NCBI GenBank assembly: GCA_019310535.1
Contig: JAFDED010000002.1
Coordinates: 1-64,000, forward strand
Origin: Deltaproteobacteria bacterium
GTDB lineage: Bacteria > Desulfobacterota > JAFDED01
Reading direction: 5' to 3'
Length of the DNA stretch: 64,000 nucleotides
Shown here: positions 48,551 through 57,584 of the stretch, piece by piece
Layout of the letters: every line of letters begins with the position of its first letter
How positions within the stretch are numbered: the stretch's first letter is position 1
Notes under the pieces: model-generated
What the model saw: the letters and a program-made list of their open reading frames with translations, nothing else
Database searches by the model: none
What the model was told of the DNA's origin: nothing
Program-made: the position numbers and the translations under genes

Positions 48551-49152
48551 TTGGGTTGATACTTCGTGACTTCTCTGATTAACCTGGAATAGTTTTTCCT
48601 AAGCCAACGTTTATACCCCTTACTATACACCTTCGTTGTAAAAAAACGCTTCGATTTGGTCGGAATGACCTGGAAATGAAATCAGGAATTATCGGCACAT
48701 CCAGTGGATGATTATTCCCTCAATACTATACATATCACACGGTTTGATCATTTCGTGGTTTATATAATGTTAACCATGTCTTTTGGAAAATGTTGCATTG
48801 TTCTCTTTTTTCCCCACTTTCCCGGGAGGGAATAAAAAGAATATGATGACGGTTATACTTTGGGGATATCAAGCGTCATTGAAATATATGTTTTGTTTAA
48901 TTATAAACCTCCCCGGGCGTTTGTCAATATTTCCTCCCATCTTGGTTAACAACTGCTTTACATTCAGCGACGATGATATTAATGATCCAAAAGTGCAGAC
49001 TCACAATCTGCTTTTCCGACTTCAGAAGCAAGGTGCAAATGCTATCTTCGGTTTAGCTTTTCTCATAGAATTTCTTTACATTTTTTCGTGGGTATGGTAA
49101 AGACAGTATGGTTAGTACTGTTCTTATACATGTACATGAGGAGGACACCTAA
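48551..49152. promoter_or_regulatory. 600-base A/T-rich intergenic region before dapL
   Basis: No convincing gene. Near dapL there is a short dyad, ACAGTA (49103-49108) and TACTGT (49116-49121), then the palindrome TACATGTA (49126-49133), just before the AGGAGG of dapL; TTTACA-17-TAAAGA upstream of the dyad could be a promoter. A plus-strand frame at 48783-49100 lacks a plausible composition and I do not annotate it. Confidence 0.35.
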
Positions 49153-50319
49153 ATGGCGCTGGTAGAGAGAGCGGACCGGATTCGAGCTTTGCCCCCTTAT
49201 CCGTTTGCCGAACTGGATCGAAAAAAGGCTGAGTTAATCAGACATGGAGTGGACGTGATAAGCCTGGGCATTGGAGATCCGGACCTTCCCACACCCGATC
49301 ATATTATTGAATCGCTTTCCATTGAGGCGCGCAACCCCGTCCACCACCAATATCCGAGCTACGAGGGGATGCTCCGGTTTCGAGAGGCTGTGGCCGCCTG
49401 GTATAAAAGACGATTCGGGGTAACGCTGGACCCGCAGCGGGAGGTTCTTTCCCTGATCGGTTCCAAAGAGGGGCTGGCTCACTTGCCTTTAGCTTTAGTC
49501 AACCCGGGGGATGGAGTCCTAGTTCCCTCGCCTGGATATCCGGTATACCGGGTGGCTTCTCTGTTTGCCGGGGGTGTTCCGTACACTCTTCCATTGCGAC
49601 GGGAAAATGGTTTTCTCCCCGACCTGAGTGCTGTTCCAGTGGATGTGGCCTCAAAAAGCAAGCTCCTTTTCATCAATTATCCCAATAATCCCACGGCGGC
49701 TGTGGCCGGACTCGATTTTTTCGAGCACGCCGTTGAATTTGCCCGCCGACACGCTCTCCTTATCTGCCACGATGCACCTTATACCGAGATTTACTTTGAT
49801 TCGGATCCCCCGAAAAGCATTCTGGAACTGGACGGCGCAAAAGAGGTGGCCATCGAGTTCCATTCCCTCTCGAAAACGTATAACATGACTGGATGGCGAA
49901 TCGGTTTTGCCGTGGGAAACGCTGACGCCATTGCTGCCTTGGGGCAGGTGAAGACAAATGTGGACTCAGGCGTTTTCGAGGCTGTCCAGTGCGCGGGAAT
50001 CAGTGCCCTTGAGGGTGATCAATCGTGTGTGGAGCAGATGCGGCGTGTGTATGCAGAGAGACGCGCCATCCTGATCCAGGGCCTTGAAAATGCAGGGCTG
50101 AGAGTAAGTCCGTGCCGCGCCTCTTTCTACTTGTGGGTGGAAGTCCCACGGGGAAAAACCGTCGAGGCATTCGTCAACCAACTGCTGGATGCTGGAATCG
50201 TCACCACGCCAGGGACCGGGTTCGGTAAAGAGGGCGATGGCTACATCCGAATGGCCATGACTGTCAGCGCGGATAGATGCCGCGAGGTCGTGCGCAGAAT
50301 TCAAAGACTGGAATTCTAA
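49153..50319 (+). CDS. dapL: LL-diaminopimelate aminotransferase
   Basis: 388 residues, PLP fold type I. DapL converts tetrahydrodipicolinate directly to LL-diaminopimelate for lysine and peptidoglycan. ISLGIGDPDLPTPDHII at the N-terminus, INYPNNPTAAVA, and the PLP lysine in HSLSKTYNMTGWRIGF are clear. The overall look is DapL rather than aspartate aminotransferase, though the family boundary is fine. AGGAGGACACC precedes the ATG. folK follows after 28 bases. Confidence 0.85.
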   Translation: MALVERADRIRALPPYPFAELDRKKAELIRHGVDVISLGIGDPDLPTPDHIIESLSIEARNPVHHQYPSYEGMLRFREAVAAWYKRRFGVTLDPQREVLSLIGSKEGLAHLPLALVNPGDGVLVPSPGYPVYRVASLFAGGVPYTLPLRRENGFLPDLSAVPVDVASKSKLLFINYPNNPTAAVAGLDFFEHAVEFARRHALLICHDAPYTEIYFDSDPPKSILELDGAKEVAIEFHSLSKTYNMTGWRIGFAVGNADAIAALGQVKTNVDSGVFEAVQCAGISALEGDQSCVEQMRRVYAERRAILIQGLENAGLRVSPCRASFYLWVEVPRGKTVEAFVNQLLDAGIVTTPGTGFGKEGDGYIRMAMTVSADRCREVVRRIQRLEF

Positions 50320-50347
50320 GGGACAGCTCATCGCTTTCCAGAGCTCA

Positions 50348-50839
50348 ATGAAAAAGCTGGCTTACATCGGTATCGGGGCGAATCTTGGAGAGCGGGAATC
50401 CAACTGCAGGAAGGCATTGGTGCTTCTGGACGGGGCAGAGGGAGTCCGCATAGTTGCCAGCTCCCCCCTTTACTGGACAGAACCTGTTGGGGTGGAAAGC
50501 ATTGAGTGGTTCGTCAACGGGGCGGCGGCTCTTGAGACCCCTCTGAGCCCCGAGTCTCTGCTGGCTTTGCTGCTGCGAATCGAAGCTGAAATGGGGCGGG
50601 ATAGATCGCGGCACGGAGCCCCACGCACCATAGACCTGGATCTGCTGTTTTACAATAACACAGTGAAAAAAAGTCCCGGTCTGATCGTTCCTCATCCCCG
50701 GATACAAGAGAGGCGATTTGTGCTGGCTCCGCTTCACGACATCGCTCCGAATTACGTACACCCCATACTGCATCAAACGGTGGCTCAGTTGCTTGAGCAG
50801 TGCCCGGACAATAAAACTGTCCAACTGCTGAAGGACTGA
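50348..50839 (+). CDS. folK: HPPK (6-hydroxymethyldihydropterin pyrophosphokinase)
   Basis: 163 residues. Transfers pyrophosphate to hydroxymethyldihydropterin in folate synthesis. YIGIGANLGERESN, SPLYWTEPVG, FVNGAAALET, GRDRSRHGAPRTIDLDLL and VPHPRIQERRFVLAPL are the family blocks. Probably co-transcribed with dapL. Confidence 0.94.
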   Translation: MKKLAYIGIGANLGERESNCRKALVLLDGAEGVRIVASSPLYWTEPVGVESIEWFVNGAAALETPLSPESLLALLLRIEAEMGRDRSRHGAPRTIDLDLLFYNNTVKKSPGLIVPHPRIQERRFVLAPLHDIAPNYVHPILHQTVAQLLEQCPDNKTVQLLKD

Positions 50840-50928
50840 AAAACGCTCTCACTAACGGGCAACCCATCTACTTGCGCGTTTTACCGCTCCAGCGGCGCAA
50901 GGGGTTGTCCCTATGAATTTCAACCAAC

Positions 50929-51207
50929 GTGAAACAAGTTACAATGCTCCGTTTTATCATTACACTGCTTTTGGTCTATCTCTTCTACCGGCTGGTGAGT
51001 TCAATCCTTTTTCCTAAAAGAAAGACCACCCGCTTTCCGGGACAACCGCCTTCCGGAAACAAAGTCATCGATGAGATGGTCAAGGACCCCGTGTGCGGCG
51101 TTTACGTGCCCAAACGGGAGGCAGTGACGGCGTCATCGAAGGGAGAAACAATATATTTCTGCAGCCCCAAATGCCGACAACGTTATCTTGAAGCGAAAAA
51201 AGAGTAA
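50929..51207 (+). CDS. YHS-like small membrane protein (PP0621 type)
   Basis: 92 residues from GTG at 50929 (or 87 from ATG at 50944). One TM (FIITLLLVYLFYRLVSSIL), then a YHS-like metal-binding module: MVKDPVCGVYVPKREAV and IYFCSPKCRQRYLE. Function unknown; such proteins are often next to folK-like or envelope genes. Confidence 0.75.
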   Translation: MKQVTMLRFIITLLLVYLFYRLVSSILFPKRKTTRFPGQPPSGNKVIDEMVKDPVCGVYVPKREAVTASSKGETIYFCSPKCRQRYLEAKKE

Positions 51208-51261
51208 GAACCGTGATGCCGCTTTGATCCAGGAGCAAAAGAGAAAGCCCCGGCTCGTTGA

Positions 51262-51357
51262 AATCCCTATCCTTTGCGGAGCGCGACAGGGGCAACCGCC
51301 CGTAAAAAACCTTGGCCAAGACGGCAAAGCCACGAATATAAATGGGGATAGGACTGG
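51262..51357 (+). ncRNA. candidate structured RNA resembling GEMM (cyclic-dinucleotide) riboswitches
   Basis: Between the YHS gene and the transglycosylase gene. CCTATCCTT near 51271 can pair with GGGGATAGG near 51347 to close a domain. Inside are GACAGGGGCAACC and ACGGCAAAGCCAC, which resemble the two conserved GEMM blocks (GGGCAAACC and ACGCAAAGCC). The spacing and the hairpin between them fit imperfectly, and a promoter lies downstream at 51372. Speculative. Confidence 0.25.
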
Positions 51358-51371
51358 AGCTTAAGCAAACC

Positions 51372-51399
51372 TTGACAATAGAGGAATTTTTCTTATATT
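51372..51399 (+). promoter_or_regulatory. promoter for the transglycosylase gene
   Basis: TTGACA (51372-51377), 16 bases, TATATT (51394-51399); 67 bases to the ATG at 51466. This means the gene need not be read from any structured RNA upstream. Confidence 0.5.
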
Positions 51400-51465
51400 T
51401 AATAATTTGCTGAATCTTTTCAAACAAGCGGCCATGACGCGGACACTTCCAGGATAAGGCGGATA

Positions 51466-52038
51466 ATGATCCAGAAATTCTTCATCGTGTTCCTGAGCGT
51501 GCTGATAACATTGAGTGTAATTGCGCAGCCAAAAGCCCAGATCTATACGTATACGGACAGAGACGGCGTGCTGCATTTCACCAATGTGCCTACTGACAAA
51601 AGGTTTCGCTTGTATAAGCCAACGGGCTTTGGAGCGAGAGCAGGTTTATATAGACATCAACGATACGATTCCATCATCAAATTGGCTGCCAGGAAACACG
51701 GATTGGATTGGGCCCTGATAAAAGCCATGATACACGTCGAGTCGAATTTCAATCCCCGGGCGATTTCCCGAAAAGGGGCGAAGGGCTTGATGCAGCTCAT
51801 GCCCGAGACTGCGAAGCGCATGGCGGTGAACAACTCCTTTGACCCCTGGGAGAACATCAACGGTGGCGTTCGTTTTTTTCGCCATCTTCTGTCGCAACTC
51901 AACGGAGACATGATCCTGGCCCTGGCCGCATATAATGCCGGGCTGGACGCAGTTCGGAAATACAAGCGTGTGCCTCCTTTCAGGGAGACTAACCGCTTCG
52001 TGAAAAAGGTTCTTTACTATTTCCGACATTATCAGTAA
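51466..52038 (+). CDS. lytic transglycosylase (SLT domain) with DUF4124-like N-terminus
   Basis: 190 residues. Signal peptide (FFIVFLSVLITLSVIAQ), a short DUF4124-like strand set (IYTYTDRDGVLHFTNVPTD) and an SLT domain: LIKAMIHVESNFNPRAIS with the catalytic Glu, GAKGLMQLMPETA, LALAAYNAG. Cleaves peptidoglycan between MurNAc and GlcNAc with 1,6-anhydro product, in the periplasm. Confidence 0.92.
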   Translation: MIQKFFIVFLSVLITLSVIAQPKAQIYTYTDRDGVLHFTNVPTDKRFRLYKPTGFGARAGLYRHQRYDSIIKLAARKHGLDWALIKAMIHVESNFNPRAISRKGAKGLMQLMPETAKRMAVNNSFDPWENINGGVRFFRHLLSQLNGDMILALAAYNAGLDAVRKYKRVPPFRETNRFVKKVLYYFRHYQ

Positions 52039-52127
52039 CAGTGCTTTGTACAAACCGGCCCATGGATGAGGAGCCATGTTGCCTTTACTTTTCGCCCGAA
52101 TCGCCTTAGCCGGGCGCTGGGAGCATC

Positions 52128-52730
52128 GTGCAGATCAACCGCTTCCTGAATGATGAACGTCTGCCGAACTGCTTGACGTGTTTTCGCATACTGGTAGTGC
52201 CGGGGGTGGTGATATGCCTGTTGGCACCGGGCAGGATGACCAGCGTGCTTGCGGCCGTTCTTTTTATGCTGGCGGGCGTTACCGATTTCCTGGACGGCGT
52301 ACTGGCCCGTCGCTACGGGAATATAACCAACCTGGGGAAATTACTCGATCCTCTGGCCGACAAACTGCTTGTTGTATCCGCGCTTATTATGCTTGCCGGC
52401 GTGGGAAGGGTTCCGGCCTGGATGGTGGTCATCATCGTGGCGAGGGAGCTCCTTATCACAGGGCTGCGTGCTGTTGCCATCGAGAGGAGCCGAACGCTCA
52501 TTACATCCACTTGGCTTGCAAAGTACAAGATGGTGTTTCAGATGGTTGCGGTTACCGGCCTCTTACTTCATTACCAATTTCTGTGGTTCGATTTTCATGC
52601 AGTGGGAATTTTTTTCCTCTGGGCAGCACTGGTGTTGACCGTCTGGTCCGGGGCGGATTACCTTTATAAATTCATGGTTACAGAGGACGGATTGATATCG
52701 GCAAGGTGGGCGCGCTTATTTTTTCATTGA
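52128..52730 (+). CDS. pgsA: CDP-diacylglycerol-glycerol-3-phosphate 3-phosphatidyltransferase
   Basis: 200 residues from GTG at 52128, with GGGAG upstream. Committed step to phosphatidylglycerol in the inner membrane. The CDP-alcohol motif is seen in TDFLDGVLARRYGNITNLG and KLLDPLADK, with four hydrophobic segments. Followed directly by two tRNA genes. Confidence 0.93.
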   Translation: MQINRFLNDERLPNCLTCFRILVVPGVVICLLAPGRMTSVLAAVLFMLAGVTDFLDGVLARRYGNITNLGKLLDPLADKLLVVSALIMLAGVGRVPAWMVVIIVARELLITGLRAVAIERSRTLITSTWLAKYKMVFQMVAVTGLLLHYQFLWFDFHAVGIFFLWAALVLTVWSGADYLYKFMVTEDGLISARWARLFFH

Positions 52731-52763
52731 CAAAAAAATTATTCGGATTAGAATTTTAAGTGT

Positions 52764-52838
<75 letters not shown>

Positions 52839-52897
52839 GAGAAAATTACGCGGGCCTTGAGAAATGTCTAAATGACGGCCCGCGATAAGTATTTTGA

Positions 52898-52971
<74 letters not shown>

Positions 52972-53110
52972 CGTCTATTACTAATACTAATGTTCAATAC
53001 TCACCTTTGTTTGATGGCAATTTCCCCTACCATTTCTTTGTCACATGCCTGCACAATTTGCCTTTTAAGCTATTGGAAGGAGCTAGAGATCAAATCAAAA
53101 GGAGAATATC

Positions 53111-54346
53111 ATGACTTGTGCAATAGGGCTGTTCTGCGAGAACTGCGGGGCTGAAACGCCGGAATCCCGGTTCAGGCTTAAATGCGCTTCATGCGGCGGT
53201 TCTCTGGATGTTAAATATGATCTGGAGAGCATGAAAAACAAGCTTTCCGAAAGTTTTTTTCAGAGCGGCTCCGGATCAGTTCTCAAACAGTGGCTGGACG
53301 TGCTGCCCATAAATAATCCAGAACTCATCGATAAGATTTATCTTGGAGAAGTTGAAACCCCACTTATCTGCTCATCATCTCTCGGAAAAGAACTCGGGAT
53401 TGAAAATCTTTATTATAAAATGGAATTTACGGGCCCCACCCTCTCCCTGAAAGACCGGGCGACGTCCCTATGTGCTTTGAAAGCTTTAGAATTAGGATAC
53501 GACACACTTTGCATCCCCTCGTCGGGAAACAATGCAGCCTCTGTTGCCGCATACGCGTCAAAGGCCGGTCTGAATGCGGTGGTATTCATTCAGAAGGATG
53601 TTTCCCCTGCAAAGGTCTTGAAAATTATTGCCTACGGCGCCAGAGTTGTGCGCGTGGATGGAGATATAAGCATGGCAAGCAACGTTTGCTCTGAAATGCT
53701 TGAAAAACACCGCTGGTTTAACTGTGGCGGCTCAAACCCTTACCGCTTTGCGGCAAAACGCACTGTGGCCTATGAGATAATACGTCGGTTGGGCGGGCTT
53801 GTTCCTGATGCTGTAGTTTTTCCGGTAGGGGGAGCCACGGGAATGGCATCCGCGTATACCGGTTTTGTAGAGATGCGTACAATGGGAATGATCCCCTCAT
53901 TGCCCCGAATGATAGGGGTCCAATTGGAAGCCTGCGATCCAATAACCCGCGCATTTGATGAGGGCTCAGAGGTGATACAGCCGGTGACAATAAAACCCTC
54001 CATATCCGATGCGCTCAAAAACACCAGCCCTTTTCAGGGAAAACAAGTGTTAAAAGCGGCGCGTGAGACGAACGGAATGTTCGTATCGGTATCCGATGAA
54101 GAATTTATTCGCACCATTCGACTTTTAGCCACAAAAGAGGGACTGTTCGTTGAGCCTGCAGGAGCGGTTTCTGTTGCGGGAATCAGTAAACTCTTGGCCC
54201 AAGGGCGGCTCAAGGATGTAAAAACCGTCGTGTGTATGCTGACAGGACATGGCCTGAATTCTCCCCAGGCCGCCATCGATACTGAAGCGATCCCGGCGGT
54301 TATTGAGCCTGAAGTCTCGGCAGTGGAGTCTTATCTGAAAATATAA
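53111..54346 (+). CDS. thrC: threonine-synthase-like PLP enzyme
   Basis: 411 residues. N-terminal zinc-ribbon-like cysteines (CENCGAETP, LKCASCGGSL), PLP lysine in GPTLSLKDRATS, the phosphate-binding PVGGATGMASA loop, and a fold type II core. Best fit is threonine synthase (O-phosphohomoserine to threonine), but it sits 80 bases before a TTT transporter rather than with hom/thrB, so it may be a paralogue acting on an imported amino or hydroxy acid. AAGGAG precedes the ATG. Confidence 0.75.
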   Translation: MTCAIGLFCENCGAETPESRFRLKCASCGGSLDVKYDLESMKNKLSESFFQSGSGSVLKQWLDVLPINNPELIDKIYLGEVETPLICSSSLGKELGIENLYYKMEFTGPTLSLKDRATSLCALKALELGYDTLCIPSSGNNAASVAAYASKAGLNAVVFIQKDVSPAKVLKIIAYGARVVRVDGDISMASNVCSEMLEKHRWFNCGGSNPYRFAAKRTVAYEIIRRLGGLVPDAVVFPVGGATGMASAYTGFVEMRTMGMIPSLPRMIGVQLEACDPITRAFDEGSEVIQPVTIKPSISDALKNTSPFQGKQVLKAARETNGMFVSVSDEEFIRTIRLLATKEGLFVEPAGAVSVAGISKLLAQGRLKDVKTVVCMLTGHGLNSPQAAIDTEAIPAVIEPEVSAVESYLKI

Positions 54347-54427
54347 AATATGATGGCGTGGGCGTGGGAAAAGACGTTCTTTTTCCACAGATTTCTGGAA
54401 TAAATACAAGACAAAGGAGGAAGTTTT

Positions 54428-55405
54428 ATGAAAACGAGAATGTTATGGCTTTCTGTGCTGATGAGCGCTCTGCTTTGGTCCATCATGCCATTTTCACCTC
54501 TTGCGGAGGCAGGCGATTATCCAGATAGACCGATCACCCTTATGACCGCTTTTAACCCCGGCGGAGGCAGTGATGTGAGTCACCGCATTATTGAGAAATA
54601 TGCAAAGGACCTCATACCACAGCCTTTTGTCATTATTTATAAACCTGGCGCGGGCGGTGAATTCGGCTGGACAGAGTTGGCGAATGCAAAACCTGATGGA
54701 TATTATATCGGCGGCATAGACCTTCCCCACATCGTATTGCAGCCGATGGTGCGCAAAAAGGGTCAGCCCGGTTATCAGACAGAACAACTATTGCCTATTT
54801 GCGGCCTTGTGAGGGACCCGAATGTGGTCATCGTGCACAAGGACAGTAAATGGAAAACATTAAAGGAGCTTATGGACTATGTTCGGGCTAATCCGGGAAA
54901 AGTAACCGCAGCGACAGTGGGCAAGTTCACCGGAGACCATATATTCCTCATGCAGTTCGAGTTTGCCACGGGACTTAAATTCGTTCAGGTTCCATACTCC
55001 GGAGGGGGCAAGGCTATTCCTGCGTTGATGGGGAAACAGGTGGACTGTTATTTCGGCTCCTTCAATTCTTACTTCAGGATGGAGTCAGGGAGAGCTTTAG
55101 GCGTCGCAACGACTGAACGGTATGATCTTGATCCCAACATACCGACTCTCAAAGAGCAAGGCGTCGATGTGCTGACCATCAAACGCCGCGGCCTGGCGGC
55201 TCCCCCGAATACCCCCATGGAGAGGATCAAGTATCTCGAGGAACGTATGAGAAAAATGGCTGAAATACCCGGGTACCAGGAAGCGGTGAAAAAAGTGGGA
55301 CTTTCGCCGTCGTTCCTTACCGCAGAGGAATTCGCCGCGTACATAAAGGGGGAGAAAGCTAAGGCAAAGGAGATTTTAACGAAAATCGGGTTTTTTAAAA
55401 AGTAA
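54428..55405 (+). CDS. tctC: tripartite tricarboxylate transporter binding protein
   Basis: 325 residues with a signal peptide ending near PLAEAGDYP. TctC/Bug family: YPDRPITLMTAFNPGGGSD, the carboxylate-binding loop, then YKPGAGGEFGW and FVQVPYSGGGKAIPALMG. Binds a carboxylate in the periplasm for TctAB. A hairpin follows the gene. Confidence 0.92.
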   Translation: MKTRMLWLSVLMSALLWSIMPFSPLAEAGDYPDRPITLMTAFNPGGGSDVSHRIIEKYAKDLIPQPFVIIYKPGAGGEFGWTELANAKPDGYYIGGIDLPHIVLQPMVRKKGQPGYQTEQLLPICGLVRDPNVVIVHKDSKWKTLKELMDYVRANPGKVTAATVGKFTGDHIFLMQFEFATGLKFVQVPYSGGGKAIPALMGKQVDCYFGSFNSYFRMESGRALGVATTERYDLDPNIPTLKEQGVDVLTIKRRGLAAPPNTPMERIKYLEERMRKMAEIPGYQEAVKKVGLSPSFLTAEEFAAYIKGEKAKAKEILTKIGFFKK

Positions 55406-55427
55406 TTTCTGTGGGTGAGCGTTCGTG

Positions 55428-55458
55428 ATGGGAGCCTTCCGAGTCGGATGGCTCCCAT
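55428..55458 (+). terminator. hairpin between tctC and tctA
   Basis: ATGGGAGCC (55428-55436) pairs perfectly with GGCTCCCAT (55450-55458). No T-run follows; such hairpins often stabilise upstream mRNA so the binding protein exceeds the permeases. Confidence 0.45.
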
Positions 55459-55512
55459 TTCATTGCCACCTCTGTTCTGAAATCATCAGGTATCATATAA
55501 AAGAGGGCAAAG

Positions 55513-57033
55513 GTGAATTTTGATCTGTGGTTTACCGTAACTCACCTGTCTCATCCCACTACGTTGCTGCTTATGGCTTTGGGAGCTACTTTTGGTATCA
55601 TCATGGGGGCGACCCCGGGCTTGACCGGTACCCTCGGCATAGCTTTATTGCTGCCCTTTACCTTCGGTCTTGACCCTACCCTGGCGCTGCTGATGCTGGG
55701 ATCGGTGTATTGCGGATCAGAATACGGCGGCTCAATCCCCGCCATCTTAATCAATACGCCCGGAACAGCGGCCGCTTTATGCACCACGTTTGACGGCTAC
55801 AAGATGACACAAAAGGGGATGGCCCAGGAAGCGCTGAATACCGCCCTCATCGTCTCAGTGTTGGGCGGCTTCTTCGGGGTTTTCGCACTTATATTTTTAT
55901 CCATTCCGCTCGCCCATCTTTCCATGAAGTTCGGCGCTCCCGAACAGTTCTGGCTTTCTGTTTTTGCCCTTACGGTCATTGCCGGTCTTTCCTCGGGCAA
56001 TGTCCTCAAAGGAATCATCGGAGGGCTTTTTGGACTGCTCCTGAGCACTGTCGGCATGGATCCGGTAACGGGTTATCCACGGTTCACCTTCGGGACGCTT
56101 CAACTGATGGGGGGAGTCAATATCATCCCCACCCTCATCGGCCTGTTCGCAATTCCTCAAGCCTTGCTCCTCCTGGGCAAAAGGGGCGAAGGCAAGGTGG
56201 GCAAATTCAAGCCTAGAGGCGGCCTGTTGTTCAAGACCTTTAAAGAAGTCATGAAAAGGGTCCGCGTGGGAATTCAGTCAGGCATTATCGGTGTTATTAT
56301 CGGCATTATGCCCGGCGCAGGAGGAAATATCGCAACATTCATCGCGTACAACGAGGCGAAGCGTTTCTCGAAAAAGCCGGAGGAGTTTGGAACAGGTATC
56401 TACGAAGGAGTCATTGCCCCGGAGGCCTGTAATAACGCCGTAGTCGGTGGAGCCCAAATTCCATTGCTCACTCTGGGTATTCCGGGCAGCGCACCTGCCG
56501 CCGTTCTTCTGGGAGCGCTGATGATCCACGGGCTTCGGCCCGGCTTCAAACTGTTTTCCCAGCATGGCGACATTGTTTTTACGTATATGATAGGTCTCTT
56601 TATCTCCAACCTTATTATTCTGCTTTTGGGATCCATATTTGTCAGACTGTTTGTGCGCGTTTTGCAGGTTCCAAAAAAATACATGGTCGCGGCGATTCTG
56701 TGTCTCGCCGTTGTTGGGTCCTATTCCATCCGTAATGCTTCCATCGATGCGATGTCGATGATGGTGGCCGGAATTGTCGGATTCTTTTTGATCCGATTCG
56801 GGTTTGGTGTGGCTCCTACCGCTTTGGGTCTTATTCTGGGAGAACTGACCGAGGAGGGATTCAAGCTCAGCTTAATCATAGGAGCGGCCAAAGGATCGGT
56901 GTGGTCTTACTTTTTCTCCCGCCCTGCAAGCATAATCCTCATAGGGTTGACACTTTTGTCTCTGGCGTATGCATTCTACCGGGAAAGCCGGGGAAAACAA
57001 GGGTTAAACCGGCCTTCAGAGGGGAGGCGATAA
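55513..57033 (+). CDS. tctA: tripartite tricarboxylate transporter large permease
   Basis: 506 residues from a GTG start at 55513. The TctA family blocks are seen: GATFGIIMGATPGLTGTLG, LLMLGSVYCGSEYGGSIPA, ILINTPGTAAA, GIMPGAGGNIATFIAYNEA and QIPLLTLGIPGSAPAAVLL. About 12 TM segments. Spaced 2 bases from tctB. Confidence 0.96.
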   Translation: MNFDLWFTVTHLSHPTTLLLMALGATFGIIMGATPGLTGTLGIALLLPFTFGLDPTLALLMLGSVYCGSEYGGSIPAILINTPGTAAALCTTFDGYKMTQKGMAQEALNTALIVSVLGGFFGVFALIFLSIPLAHLSMKFGAPEQFWLSVFALTVIAGLSSGNVLKGIIGGLFGLLLSTVGMDPVTGYPRFTFGTLQLMGGVNIIPTLIGLFAIPQALLLLGKRGEGKVGKFKPRGGLLFKTFKEVMKRVRVGIQSGIIGVIIGIMPGAGGNIATFIAYNEAKRFSKKPEEFGTGIYEGVIAPEACNNAVVGGAQIPLLTLGIPGSAPAAVLLGALMIHGLRPGFKLFSQHGDIVFTYMIGLFISNLIILLLGSIFVRLFVRVLQVPKKYMVAAILCLAVVGSYSIRNASIDAMSMMVAGIVGFFLIRFGFGVAPTALGLILGELTEEGFKLSLIIGAAKGSVWSYFFSRPASIILIGLTLLSLAYAFYRESRGKQGLNRPSEGRR

Positions 57034-57034
57034 C

Positions 57035-57487
57035 ATGAGTACCCGGAGCATCAATATCCTGACGGCGGTATGTATATCTACCATCAGCATCATCCTTCTG
57101 GGTCAGCTAAAAGGCATCCCGAGGGAAGGAGCCATATTTCCAGCGTTTCTTCTTTACGGACTTATCGCGTGTTCCGCTTTTATGGCCATACGATCCCTTC
57201 TGCCTAGATTCAAAAAGGAAGAGGTCATAGTTTTTAAAGACATCCCGCCTGTCCTCTGGCTGATGGTGGTGATACTATTTGTTCTGTATGTTGCCGGGGT
57301 CTTCCACGTCGGGTTCTTCGCCTCCACGTTTTGGACATCCCTGCTTGTTACAACAGCGCTGTCTCATTCTCATTGGAAACGGGCTTTGCTGGCAAATATA
57401 TCCTTTGCGTTGGGTATCACTATTTTTTTCTACCTCATTTTCAGCAACCTGCTGAGAGTTCCTTTCCCAAGAGGACTGCTGATGTAA
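57035..57487 (+). CDS. tctB: tripartite tricarboxylate transporter small permease
   Basis: 150 residues with four TM segments and the weakly conserved TctB profile (KGIPREGAIFPAFLLYG). Directly after tctA; forms the small membrane subunit. Confidence 0.85.
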   Translation: MSTRSINILTAVCISTISIILLGQLKGIPREGAIFPAFLLYGLIACSAFMAIRSLLPRFKKEEVIVFKDIPPVLWLMVVILFVLYVAGVFHVGFFASTFWTSLLVTTALSHSHWKRALLANISFALGITIFFYLIFSNLLRVPFPRGLLM

Positions 57488-57584
57488 ACCTGACCGGCTT
57501 GATGTACAGGCAGGACATCAACCCCCTCAACTCAATAAAGTTAGGCGGGCTTATTTTATTGCTCTCGAGGGACAAAGGAGAAAA

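Noticed and set aside
48783-49100. 105-residue plus-strand frame before dapL
   Set aside because: Odd composition, no coding signal and no family; kept only as a note on the gap.
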